NCBI GenBank assembly: GCA_010909165.1
Contig: VJWM01000173.1
Coordinates: 62,001-126,000 of the forward strand
Length of the DNA stretch: 64,000 nt
Direction of reading: 5' to 3'
Origin: Anthoceros angustus
Taxonomy: Eukaryota; Streptophyta; Anthocerotopsida; Anthocerotales; Anthocerotaceae
Shown piece by piece: positions 12,772-24,000 of this stretch (position 1 is the stretch's first letter; each line of letters starts with the position of its first letter). Position numbers and translations under genes: made by a program. Below the pieces are notes generated by a model that worked only from the letters and a program-made list of their open reading frames with translations, searched no databases and was not told the DNA's origin.

Positions 12772-13493
12772 GTACAAGGCTGCAGTGTTTGGCACTAGCT
12801 GCATACAGGGCTGCAACGTTTCCTAGGCTTGCTGCCTATGGGGGCACAGTTTCACATAGCACTAACTACCCCGAAACAAGCTTGTACCAAAAGGACCAAC
12901 AGAGAAGGGCTTCCATGAAAACAGTCATAGACATACAAGGCTTGCACCCAAAAAAGCCTGTAGTGCACAAGCGTACACTTCAAAGGGCCTGCTGGACTAC
13001 ATAACGCAGCACGGTGATCCTTGTCCACGCCCACAGCGTGGCTTCAGCCTGCATCCACTGCTGGAGGTACTCAGGCAGTGCCTCCCCCCTTCTCTTGCAC
13101 TCCGTGCACAATGTCGTCAATGCCAGGTGCAGGCGGTACATATCGGGGAGTAAGTCCATGCCCTCAAAGCCCTTCACATAGGCATTGTCCCTCACGACAT
13201 GCAGTTCCTGGCGAACAAAAATTTGTGTATGTGTGTCTTGCCTGCCTATTTAACATGTATGTGTGTTGATGGGATCGAAACCCTACAACCCTAAACAAGA
13301 AAACATGTGCATGACACAATCGGAACACCAGGCGTCTGATCGTGTCATACAAAGTTTTTGCCCCGCATACGAACCTACAGAAATATGGTATGTATTATAC
13401 GTATATTATATACAAGTATCGCATATTTCTATAGCGTACACCAAAAAAAGAAAGTCACACACACGCTCCTCTGTGACCAGATCGGCATTCCAT
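12772..13493. other. Region without a recognised gene
   Basis: No gene can be supported. A minus-strand open frame at 12980-13195 (71 codons, with LHLALTTLCTECKRRG) looks protein-like in composition but matches nothing I recognise and has no visible continuation. Confidence 0.4.
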
Positions 13494-13955
13494 ATGTCAG
13501 TAGAATGCATAGGAAGGGTGTGAGTAGAATACATGAGGAGGGGTGTGAGTAGAATACGAGGATGTGAGTAGAATACATACGAAGGGTGTGAGTAGAATAC
13601 GAGGATGTGAGTAGAATACATACAAGGGGTGTGAGTAGAATACGTACGAGGGATGTGAGTAGAATATATACGAGGGATGTGAGTAGAATACATACGAGGG
13701 TGTGAGTAGAATACATCCGAGGGGTGTGAGTAGAATACATACGAGGGGTGTGAGTAGAATACATACGAGGGGTGTGAGGGGTGTGAGGGGTGTGAGTAGA
13801 ATACATCCGAGGGGGTGTGAGTAGAATACATCCGAAGGGGTGTGAGTAGAATACATCCGAGGGGTGTGAGTAGAATACATCCGAGGGGTGTGAGTAGAAT
13901 ACATCCGAGGGGGTGTGAGTAGAATACACAAGAGGGGTGTGAGTAGAATACAAAT
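13494..13955. repeat. Minisatellite, about 20 units of roughly 24 bp
   Basis: Units of the form GGGGTGTGAGTAGAATACAT plus CCGA or ACGA, repeated without interruption from about 13500 to 13950; a few units are shortened to GTGTGAGG. Because the unit has no stop in several frames, three long overlapping minus-strand open frames arise (Tyr-Ser-Thr-His-Thr-Pro repeats); these are not credible genes. The first unit, TAGAATGCATAGGAAG, matches the last unit of the array at 8225-8440. Confidence 0.9.
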
Positions 13956-14149
13956 CAATTGTGAACGTAGGATCCGTAGTAGGTAGTATACCTCCCGCAG
14001 CAGAGAAGCACGAGAACGATTATTGATGGATTATGTTACAAGGTATGGGAAACCCAGTGCATCTTCCGTGCAGCCTACACCAATAGGAGAGACGACGTCG
14101 TCCGGATCAAGAGCTAGACCATTTTTCTCCTGCAGCGTCTCCAGGCATC

Positions 14150-14362
14150 CCGCTAGCTCTGGAAAGACGTAATCAGCTGGCTGGCCCCAAGCCCGCCCGC
14201 TAGCTCTGGAAAGACGTAATCAGCTGGCCCCAAGCCCGCCCGCTAGCTCTGGAAAGACGTAATCAGCTAGCTGGCTCCAAGCCCGCCCGCTAGCTCTGGA
14301 AAGACGTAATCAGCTAGCTAGCTCCAAGCCCGCCCGCTAGCTCTGGAAAGACGTAATCAGGT
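14150..14362. repeat. Five 43-47-bp tandem repeats in the 3' region of the E2 gene
   Basis: The unit starts CGCTAGCTCTGGAAAGACGT and ends CCAAGCCCGCC. Copies start at about 14150, 14199, 14242, 14289 and 14336; the second lacks four bases and the last is partial. On the minus strand they lie just after the stop codon at 14389, so they probably fall in the 3' UTR of the ubiquitin-conjugating enzyme gene. Confidence 0.85.
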
Positions 14363-14388
14363 GAGGTATGAATGCCTACGGGCCGGCG

Positions 14389-15848
14389 TCACGAGGAGCA
14401 TTCCGTGGACTTGCGCACGCACTGCCTCACCCTCCTGTTTGCACATGATCGGGGTAAGCCACAGTAAGCAGAGAGAGTAACCTAGCCTGTGCAATGAGTG
14501 AGACTCACCTGTTATAGGCTTGCATGTCACTCTGGAACAGCTGAGCAGCTTCTGGGTTCGCAGGGCTTGCCGGATAAGGATCAGTCAGCAGAGACTGCAG
14601 CAACACAAGAGAACAATCAAGGACGCGATCTCTGTTAAAGATTCCCGAGAACCATACAAGCTAAGCCAGGAAAAACCAGCAGATCAGCCAAATTTGACCT
14701 GAATTGAAGTCAGAATCGTGCATATGTTGTGGCAGGGAGACCACGCATCCTGGATTATGTCCATACACAGGGTTCCATCACTGTACACTACACTACATTC
14801 ACCACCATTGCAAAATTGAAGTCAGTCCCCAACTTTGCTGGTTCTACTATCAGCATACCGTGAACAGCACCGCGATACTATGAAGGTAGAAAAGGCAACA
14901 TATCAAACATGAGACTGACTTACCATTCGGGTGAAACACCTCTGAAGTAAACCGGACACGCGGGGGCTTTTCAGGATAGTGATCTCCGAATATTAAGCGC
15001 AACGAAAAAATACCACCTGCTTCCCAAATGTCATGCACGAGTGCAGATGAACAGCATATACCCGAACATTTGCACAGTTCAGGCCTCCAAAGCACAAAGA
15101 CTTCACAGCACCTTCGGCAGGAGCGTCGGTCAGCAGTATTACCTTCCCAAGGAGTCTCGTCTGGCCCGAAAATGGTAGCTCCCCATACGAAAAGATTATC
15201 TTCCCCATGGGGACTCGCACTGCAACCCTGCAGCACCAGCGAAGGGTTAGAAAGAAGAGAAGAGCATACTTCAAACCGCTGATGGCCTCGTACCGAACCG
15301 TTTCAATCCTGACACACTTCAATGGTAAGAGATCATTCCATTTCTTCAATAGGTTACCGCCTAGGAAAACATCAGGGGAAAACAGAAACCAGCCAAGACA
15401 CACGACTTTGCCACTCCTTGGTGACTGCTCCTGTGATGCGAAACTCCTACCCTAGCAGTGGCCTTACTGAATGTAACTACGGCGAGGCAAACTAGAGCAG
15501 TTGCAACTCTAATAAACCGTTAAACCCGGACAAGGTTCCCAACACACCCGGACATCTCTCCTTGCACTTTACAGGTGTTTCAAGCAAACAATCGCATGCC
15601 ACGGTTGCATCACAGGCAGGGGTCACAGACCAAGAACACACGACAGCGGCGCAAATCACCGCAATTACAGATCGCACGCAAGCCTCGCAAGATCTCACCG
15701 ACACAAATTCACGCACCGGCACAACGATCTAAACCAGTCAACATGCGGAGCACAAAAATCTTCCTACCTCGGGCGGCTCCTGATTGATGGCCTTCAAGTC
15801 CGACATAAGCCGAAGCTGCGCAGAAGACATGACGGTCCTGGACGCCAT
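14389..15848 (-). CDS. Ubiquitin-conjugating enzyme E2, RAD6/UBC2-like
   Basis: Carries activated ubiquitin as a thioester and passes it to substrates with an E3 ligase. Six exons with GT-AG borders: 15768-15848, 15143-15227, 14924-15016, 14699-14787, 14509-14594, 14389-14434; together 480 nt, 159 residues, in frame throughout. The UBC fold is complete: [28 protein letters not shown] (the HPN motif), [11 protein letters not shown] with the catalytic Cys (residue 94), [21 protein letters not shown] and a C-terminal helix ending in VRKSTECSS. Two start codons are possible. The second Met (15830) gives 153 residues and places the active Cys at 88, as in RAD6, so it may be the true start. RAD6-type enzymes act in histone H2B and PCNA ubiquitination; that role here is inference from similarity. 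Confidence 0.94.
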
Positions 15849-16430
15849 CTTGCAGCAAGAAAGCGAGAGCTCTTCCACCTCCACAGCCACGCCGCAGCCG
15901 GGGACGACTGACCGGCACCGCACCCCCTGCCTCCCCGCTCCCCTTGCAGGAAGCAGGGACGGCGCACGAGATCGGAGCTGCGGCACACGACGGGAGCTCT
16001 CGCACCGGATCCCGCTCCCGCTCCAGATTCAGCGCACAGCTGCGGCGATCGAGCGGGTGAGCGAGCCTGCGGCCGCAGCAGCGAGTGCGCGTGCGCTCTC
16101 CGCGAGAGCAACGGCGACGGCAAGGCGCGACGCAGCGAAAGGAGGCGAAGCGCGAGATCGCGATGCTGAAGCAGCGGAACGCCTACCGCTCCCGAGCTCC
16201 GTGCGAGGGACGTCGAGGGGTCGAGTTCGTGAGTCCGAGCCCGACCTAGTCGGCCTGGGCCAAACCCCAGCCCCCGAGGTCGGAGGTTGGAAGTTGGAAG
16301 CCGTGACCGAGTAGGGCGAATTCGAAGAACCGAGCAAATTGCGATCGTCACGACTCGCCACTGTCTGCCGCACGAATCGTCTGTGCATGTGCGGGGTGCA
16401 TAGTTGCGTGGGGGGCCAGAGCCGGGCAGG
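15849..16430. other. GC-rich upstream region of the E2 gene
   Basis: CpG-rich sequence with open frames on both strands (for example 15784-16314 plus, overlapping exon 1) that follow from base composition. Probably 5' UTR and promoter of the E2 gene. No motif can be named with confidence. Confidence 0.4.
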
Positions 16431-16486
16431 GACAGGGCAGCGGCCGGGCAGGGGCCGGGCAGGGGCCGGGCAGGGGGCAGTCCCTT
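16430..16486. repeat. CCGGGCAGGGG tandem repeat
   Basis: Four to five imperfect copies of an 11-base unit GGGGCCGGGCA in the GC-rich region upstream of the E2 gene. Confidence 0.8.
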
Positions 16487-17064
16487 GCTGACGAGGTATG
16501 GCAAGGACGACGGTGCGAAGCATCATCAGCCATGAGGACGGGCGGCTGCCCACTGCCCCTGGACGTGTCCTTTGGGGAGGGCACTTTGGGCAGGCGCACT
16601 GACGATGGGTAGATGGCAGTATCACTCAAGGCTGCTGCTATTGGTACCTGTTGTCATCCACTTGTACCGTGGAGATTCCTGGGGCACACCTTGCTCTATC
16701 CCACACAGCTTGCCCGGCAACGTCACTCCCTTTTCGGACCTTGTATCACATTTTTTGAAGGCATGCTGTGCTGAGGGTGGATTCACACTAAAACTTTCTT
16801 CGTGTGCGAGTCGGACGAGCGCCTTCTTCTTGTGCGAGTCGGGTTTGAGCGCCTGCCCTTATAGGCTTGTGGTGTGGAGCGGTGTGGTGTGGAGCGGCTT
16901 GGAATAGAGCTTGGTACAAATTATCATGCCGGACAATGATAAGAAGCATATTATTCTTTTTAAATTTATATTAAAGTATATTATTCAGATATTGATATTT
17001 TTTTATTTGTTGATATGTGTAGGGACTTAATGACACCATACTTTTAGGGTTAGCAATACCGTGT
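16487..17064. other. Spacer before the Harbinger remnant
   Basis: No gene seen. It contains a two-copy repeat of about 30 bases (GTGTGCGAGTCGG...GAGCGCCT, 16800-16855) and a GTGTGGAGCG doublet (16872-16897). Confidence 0.4.
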
Positions 17065-18125
17065 GTTATGGAGATCATATCCTCCACCCATGTGAGAATG
17101 ATGATAGGAGTTGTTGCAGCAATGATTCAATTACAGCATAGACGTAAAAGAGACACCAGGTGGAATACACGAACTCAATGGGCTATGGAAAGGAGCCACA
17201 TATTTGGAAACCAAGTACTATCGGCAGCATACAGTGACAACATGTTCAAGCAACGTCTTCGAGAGAACAAGGCCACCTTCCAATACATATGTTCAGCAAT
17301 GGCACCACTACTTGCAAGACACTATACTAATTTTTAGAAGGCAGTGCCAGTGGACAAAAGAGTGGGAATGGCACTCTTCACACTGTCTGGTGGGGAAAGG
17401 TTGTGCACAGCAAGTGATTTGTTTAGGTTCATAAATTCTACATCATGTAAAGCAGCGCTTTTGTTTTGTGATGCTCTAGTTAGTATGTTGTATGACACTT
17501 ACATATCGTGGCCTAACAGGCAGTGAATGGCGCAGATGCAGATGAGTTTGCTAACATCAAAGATATCCCTTTTGTAGTTGGAGCAGTTGATGGGTCACAT
17601 ATTCGTATCATTGGCCCTAAGGTAAACAAGGGTGATTATTATAACCGCAAAGGTTTTTATTCACAACTACTATAATTGACATTGTCTGCCAATTGTATCA
17701 AATTGGACTATGACTTTGGTTGAGTAGGTGGTTCGAACGATTGGAATCTATTCAAACGAAGTCAATTGGGCCAAAAATGTCACTAAGGAAACTTGGGTCA
17801 CTATTGCCTTGTAGGCGATGCTGGCTACTGGCCAAGACTTTTCCTGCTTATACTATTCAGAGACTCAAAGGACGAGTTAAGCCGATTGCAACAACATTGG
17901 AACTATGTTCAAAGCAGCACAACAATGTCTGTGGAACGTGCTTTTGGAATCTTGAAAGCACATTGGCGTTGCTTACTGAAGGGGTTGGATGTGAAGCTTA
18001 TGAATACTCCAAAAATGGTGCAGGCTTGTCTTATTTAACACAATGTGTGCATTGTCCATAGAGGTGCCGTTGATGAAGAATGGCTACACCAAGCAGTGCA
18101 AAGAGTGTGAGGGACTGTGAATGAC
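17065..18125 (+). pseudogene. PIF/Harbinger transposase remnant (DDE_Tnp_4)
   Basis: Broken by several stops and frameshifts but with the family's landmarks in order. RSHIFGNQVL and an N-terminal helical part lie at 17180-17340; GGERLCTASDLFRF at 17388-17430; VGAVDGSHIRIIGPK, with the first catalytic Asp, at 17578-17620; LVGDAGYW, with the second Asp, near 17810; and SVERAFGILKAHWR, with the catalytic Glu, at 17930-17970. The fragments are spread over all three plus frames. Harbinger elements also encode a Myb-like protein and end in short TIRs with a 3-bp TWA duplication; I could find neither. The remnant is clearly inactive. Confidence 0.88.
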
Positions 18126-18880
18126 ATAGCTCCCGAAGCAAGCATAACAACACGTCAAAGTTTATTTGAATTACATGGAGTCCAGCATATTGGTCAATGT
18201 GGACAAGGGAAGAACTGTAGACTCCCCCTTAGGTAGGTAATGGGCGTGTTTTTTTTGTTTTCCTTAGTGTGTGGCGTGGAAAATAAGGCGGAAAAAGGGA
18301 AATAAGGACGAATGGGCTGGATTACGACGGGCAAGAGGGGCTGAAGGAAGGCTCCGGGTCGGACAACGTCGAGAACTCCGGAGTAGGCTACAAGGAACTC
18401 CAGAGTAAACTCAAGGGCGGACCAAGGTAAGTCCGGTGAAAAAAAAAACTGTGGAGAAGGAGTGGAGCGTAATAGGCAAGCGGGACACGTGGGCGACTGA
18501 GTGGAAGACCGATATGCAATGACCGGGATCAGAGTTGTCAACGGCCGTTATAGTGTAACCACGACCAGGACATGCGCCAAGAAGGCGGCAGCGTGAAGTT
18601 GCGTGACACGGCGTGACAGCGTTATTGGTAGTGAAAGGGCGTCTTCCGCGACATACGCCCGACGCCCGGCTACCGAGAAGACCATTTTCGGCCGATTCTC
18701 GACAGCGAGTTCAGATCGCTTAGACACCCCGCTCTTTGGCGCTTTCTCTTCCGACGTCCGAATGCAACGCCAAGTAACCTTCGTTTTCTTGCGGTGCGTC
18801 CATCCCTCCGGAACTCAGAAGCCTCGCGGAGAGCATCACAGTCCACCATACCTCAGCGGTAGAGCAAGCGGAGCACGAAC

Positions 18881-19150
18881 ATGGGACCCAAGAAGCCAGC
18901 AGAGGTCTGGGAGCCCTGGCGCTTAGTGGAGAAAAACATTATGACGAGGCACTACCCGGATGTTGGCCCATGGCTGGCCAAAGTAGAGGAGCTGGTGCAG
19001 GAGTGGCACCTCGACATCTTCCAGGCGGTATGGACCTTCGACAACGTGGCACTGGTCCGAGAATACGCTCGGAAGATGTTGGTGGCGGCGACCAAGGCTG
19101 TCCGCTCCAAGAGCTTGAGGGAGGACCCAAGGAGGTGGAGTGGAGCGTAA
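18881..19150 (+). pseudogene. Extra-ORF N-terminal domain, copy 1 (truncated)
   Basis: An 89-codon frame from ATG with EWHLDIFQAVWTFDNVALVR and VRSKSLREDPRRW. It stops where the next tandem copy is joined on. The same domain is found at 19551, 21030 and, on the opposite strand, at 53380. No known family recognised; it is helical and mixed-charge. Confidence 0.7.
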
Positions 19151-19550
19151 TAGGCAAGCGGGACACGTGGGCATCGAGTGGAAGACCGACATGCATGGAC
19201 CGGACCCGAGAGTTGTCAACGGTACGTTATAGTGTGTAACCACGACCAAGGACATGCGCCAAGAAGGCGGCAGCGTGAAGTTGCGAGACAATGGCGTGAC
19301 AGCGGTTATTGGTAGTGAAAGGGCGTCTTCCGCGACATACGCCCGACGCCCGGCTACCGAGAAGACCATTTTCCGGCCGACCGACAGCTTCGCAGCCGCC
19401 AGATTTAGACACCCCGCTCTTTGGCGCTTTCCGGGACGTCCGAATGCAACGCCAAGTAACCTTCGCTCATGCGGCGTCCATCCTCCCGAATCAAGCCTCA
19501 TGGAGAGCATCACACCCACCATACCTCGGTAGAGCAAGCGGAGCACGAAC

Positions 19551-20640
19551 ATGGGACCCAAGAAGCGCAGAGGTCCTGGGAGCCCCGCGCTTAGTGGAGA
19601 AAAACATTATGACGAGGCACTACCGGATGTTGGCCCATGGTCACAAAGTAGAGGAGTCAGGGAGTGGCACCTCGACATCTTCCAGTGTATGGACCTTCGG
19701 CTAACGCGCAATCGTCCGAGAATACGCTCGGAAGATGTTGGTGGCGGCGACCAAGGCTGTCCGCTCCAAGAGCTTGAGGGAGGACCCAAGGAGGTGGACA
19801 GTGGAGGTCCTTCTGGGCGATTGTAAACCGCCCAGCAGAGGAGGGACGAGGCGTAGTGCCGGAGCCCCTGAAGGTGAAGGGAAGAGTGGAAGCGGCCAAG
19901 GTGGCGCTATTGAGGCCGGGGACGCAGCGGTCCTCCAATGGCTGGCTCATGTCGGACCTACTCCGGACCGACGGGTGAGGGCGGTGGCGAAGATAATCGT
20001 CCATTGGAATATGCTCACCAAGGTAAACTACCTTGGTGATAATTTGCTGGTCTTCCAGCACACCTCCAGAGGGGCAAGAGGGCAGATTGGGGGCGAATTA
20101 ATTATCTTCGCTTGAATAGCTCAGGAGGCGAAGAAGCTGCGCAACGAGAGGCCTCCCCCGTCGGCGCTGTCCCCGTTCATAGTGCATATTTGGGGACATC
20201 TTAATCTCCTGAAGGAAGGAGAGAAGGAACGAGCCCTCCGAAGGGGGCTGGCGACCCTACCGGAGGCGGAGCGAGAAGGAGAAACACAGGGCCAGGACAG
20301 CCGCCCGGCTAAGGGGCAACGCGCCCAGGAGGAAGAAGACTGGGAGGGCATCCCAGGCGCCATCCGTCTGGAGCGGACCCCCTCCCCCCCAAGGGAAGTA
20401 TGGGAAGAGATCCCTCCTTCCCTCCTCATGGTTCCTCCACCGGAGCAGCCGTCCCTGATGATTGCTATGACGGGGATGGAGTTGGTGCTAGTAGCATCAG
20501 CAGCCCCGCAACTTGCTCCGGACCAGGCTGTCGAGCCCCGACGGACCAAAACAGAGACGCGAAAGAGGAAGCAGGCGCCCAACTCCACCACCCTAGTGAC
20601 AGCTCCGGTGCCTTTACCCCTGCCAACGGAGTGGGCGTAA
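19551..20640 (+). pseudogene. Extra ORF, copy 2 (frameshifted)
   Basis: Starts MGPKKRRGPG, a damaged version of copy 1, then shifts frame several times. Readable parts are VRSKSLREDPRRW (near 19760-19800), a block with VRAVAKIIVHWN and YLGDNLLVF (19975-20055), and a 152-codon stretch at 20182-20640 with IRLERT and EVWEEIP. It ends in PTEWA followed by a stop at the junction with copy 3. Confidence 0.65.
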
Positions 20641-21029
20641 TAGGCAAGCGGGACACGTGGGCGCATCTGAGTGGAAGACCGACATGCATGGACCGGGACC
20701 GTAGAGTTGTCAACGGCCGTTATAGGCGTGTAACCACGACCAGGACATGCGCCAAGAAGGCGGCAGCGTGAAGTTGCGTATAATGGCGTGACAGCGGTTA
20801 TTGGTAGTGAAAGGGCGTCTTCCGCGACATATGACGCCGGCTACCGAGAAGACCATTTTCCGATCGATTACGCGCTCGCAGCCAGACTAGACACCCCGCT
20901 CTTTGGCGCTTCTTCCGGGACGTCCAATGCAACGCACGTTTATGCGGTGCGTCCATCCTCCCGAACTTAAGCCTCATGAGAGCATCATCACCCACCATAC
21001 CTCAGCGGTAGAGCAAGCGGAGCACGAAC

Positions 21030-24000
21030 ATGGGACCCAAGAAGCCAGCAGAGGTCTGGGAGCCCTGGCGCTTAGTGGAGAAAAACATTATGACGAGGCA
21101 CTACCCGGATGTTGGCCCATGGCTGGCCAAAGTAGAGGAGCTGGTGCAGGAGTGGCACCTCGACATCTTCCAGGCTGTATGGACCTTCGACAACGTGGCA
21201 CTGGTCCGAGAATACGCTCGGAAGATGTTGGTGGCGGCGACCAAGGCTGTCCGCTCCAAGAGCTTGAGGGAGGACCCAAGGAGGTGGATGGAGGTCCTTC
21301 CGGGCGATTGTAAACCGCGTAGAGGAGGGACGAGGCGAGTGCCGGAGCCCCGAAGGTGAAGGGAAGAGTGGAAGCGGCCAAGGTGGCGCTTATTGAGGCC
21401 GGGACGCAGCCGTCCTCCAATGGTCGGCTCATGTCGGACCTACTCCCGGGGCCGACGGTGAGGCGGTGGCGTAAGATAATCGTCCATTGAATATGCTCAC
21501 CAAGGTAAACTACCCAGGTGATAATTTCAGTCTTCCAAAGACACCTCCGAGGGGCAAGAGGCGATTGGGGCGAATTAATTATCTTCGCTTGAATAGCTCA
21601 GAGGCGAAGAAGCTGCAGAACGAGAGGCCTCCCGTCGGTTGCCGCCCCGCTTCATAGTGCATATTTGGGGACATCTTAATCTCAAGGAAGGAGAGGAAGC
21701 TCGGGGTGGCGATGACTCCCACAGGCGAGCGAGAAGGAGAAACAGGGGCCGTGATGTACCGCTGGCTAAGGAACGCGCCCAGTGAGGAAGAAGATCGGGA
21801 GGGCATCCCGTGCGCCATCCGTCTGGAGCGGACCTCCCCCAAGGGAAGTATGGGAAGAGATCCCTCCTTCCCTCCTCATGGTTCCTCCACCGTCCTCGAT
21901 GATTGCTATGACGGGATGGAGTGCTAGTAGCATCGCCACCGCAAGAACTTGCTCCTGATCAGCCGCCGAGCCCCGACGGACCAAAACAGACGCTGAAGAG
22001 GCGCGCCAACTCCACCACCCTAGGAGCCTCCGGCAGCCTTTACCCCTGCCAACGGAGTGGGCAGAGGTAGAAGAGGCTGTGAGAAGGGCGGAACGAGACG
22101 CCGCCCAGGGCGCAGGGGGCCATTGGCAGCAACCCCACCTGGAGGCGGTCCTCTCTCCTACGAGGAGAGGAAAGTGGCAGCTCCCGGACTCCTTCGTCCA
22201 CCGGACCCCAAGCGGAGACGTGCGGAGAAAGAATTGGTTGCGAAGCGGGCCAAGGAGGTCGACGGACCTGCTCCGGACGGACAAGACCCAAGGGTTCTGA
22301 TTGGGTCCGGAGTACCCAACCTAGACTCACTCCGGTCGGCGGTATAGCGGTCCTTAACAAACCGGGAGATGCTGCGTCATCGGCAGGCTTCTTGGAAGCA
22401 TCACCGATGGTGGCGTGGAAAATAAGGCGGAAAAAGGGAAATAAGGACGAATGGGCTGGATTACGACGGGCAAGAGGGGTCAAGGAAGGAGAGAAGACCT
22501 GTGAAGTGGAGGCCACCGGAGGCGAATGGTGAACCCGTGGTCAAACCTGAGGCACAGCCGGAAGAAGGGGAGTCCCCGCCGTAATTGAGGAGGAGAAGCG
22601 CCGAACGGCAGAGACAAAGGCAAAGTCCGCCCAGCAGGACAAGGCTAGGGTGCTCCAGCTGTGCGAGCAGCTGAAGCAAGCCCAGGAGGCTCAGGCGCAG
22701 GCAAAGGACCTGAGCCAGCAAAGGGAAGGAGCAAGGGAAGCTGCGGAGGGAGCACGCACGTGGGGGGAGGAAGCCAGGGAGCTAGCGGAGACTGCAAGGC
22801 GGGAGCAGAGCCAGGCGTTGGAGGCTCAGCTGAAGGGGGCCGGAGAAGCGGAGGCCACTGCCAAGACCGATCGGGACCACTACCGCCGGGACCGGAATCG
22901 CTGGAGGGAGGCGGGCGAGAAGGAGCAAGGGAAGGAGCAAGGGAAGGAGCAAGGGAAGGAGCAAGGGAAGGAGCAAGCGCACACGACCCATGGTGAGGAG
23001 ATGGAAGTGCGGGTGAGAGAGCTAGGAGATCTCCGGCTGCAGCTTTAGGAGGTGGAAGGGGCGTGCCAAGAGATGGAAGGGCAGAACGAGACCTTGGAGT
23101 TGCGACTCCATGTGGTAGAAGAAAGGAATGGACTCCTCCAAGGGCAGATCGAGGACCATGAGCGGGAGATAGAGAGGCTCCAACTCTGCCTGAGAGTGGA
23201 GGAAGGCCGTCGGTGCAGTAAGGAGCAAGACATCGCTGAGCTTGAAAGAGAGCTGGTTGATGCCCGACGTTTGGCGAAGCTCCCCGGACGACTAGAGCAG
23301 GATATGGCGGTCCTAAGTAAGAAGATGGCGGATCAGGACGGGGCGCAGAAGGAGGAGCAAAAGCTGTTGATCCGCCTGCGAAAGGCGAAGGCAGAACTCC
23401 GGACCATGGCGGAGAAGTTGGCGGGGTTGCAAAGGGAGCAGGAGGCGCAGCACACCAACGAGAAGCAGTGGCTCCAAGAGTTAGCGGAAGCCTCCTTAAC
23501 GGCTTCTCGAGATGCGGCTAGGGCCAGGTTGGACAACCTGGCGATGGAAACGGCGCAGCATGCGACTAGGCACGCCCAACTACTAGAGAATCTCTGGAGG
23601 CGGGAATATAGAGTGTGCTTCGAGCCCATGTGGAGAAGGCCATTCAACATGTCGACTCAAACTTCGCCTCATATCACGCGGAGCTCCTGAAAGCGGTGGG
23701 AGCAGTTCACCAAGCCGCTGAGGTCGCGGGACCGCCAGAGGAGTCGGAGGGGACCTAGAAAGAAGAAGGTCTCAGGAAGAGCGCAGCTGCGGGAAATCTG
23801 GGCGCCTTGTTCAGTGACAAGAGCAACAATGAGGAAGGCCAGGAGGATGGGAGGCGACCAGAGGAAGACGGAGGGGCAGCAGCGACAAGGCCAGAGGTAG
23901 GTCCATTGCACCCGACGCCCGACGTGGGGGGTGTAGAGGAGAGAGCTTCGGAGGCGGGGGTAGAGGAAAGAGCTTCGGAGGAGAGAAGCTTGGAGAGGGA

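Noticed and set aside
12980-13195. 71-codon minus ORF with LHLALTTLCTECKRRG
   Set aside because: Protein-like composition but no family recognised, no splice-linked neighbours and no homologous copy in the window.
13406-13958. Three overlapping minus-strand ORFs of 141-174 codons rich in Tyr-Ser-Thr-His-Pro
   Set aside because: They are the three frames of one stop-free minisatellite unit; no start context, introns or domain support a gene.
14150-14362. CRISPR-like regular repeats
   Set aside because: The units are directly adjacent without unique spacers, in a plant gene's 3' region; an ordinary tandem repeat.
15784-16504. Long ORFs on both strands upstream of the E2 gene
   Set aside because: They overlap exon 1 or the CpG-rich promoter and show no domain; composition effect.
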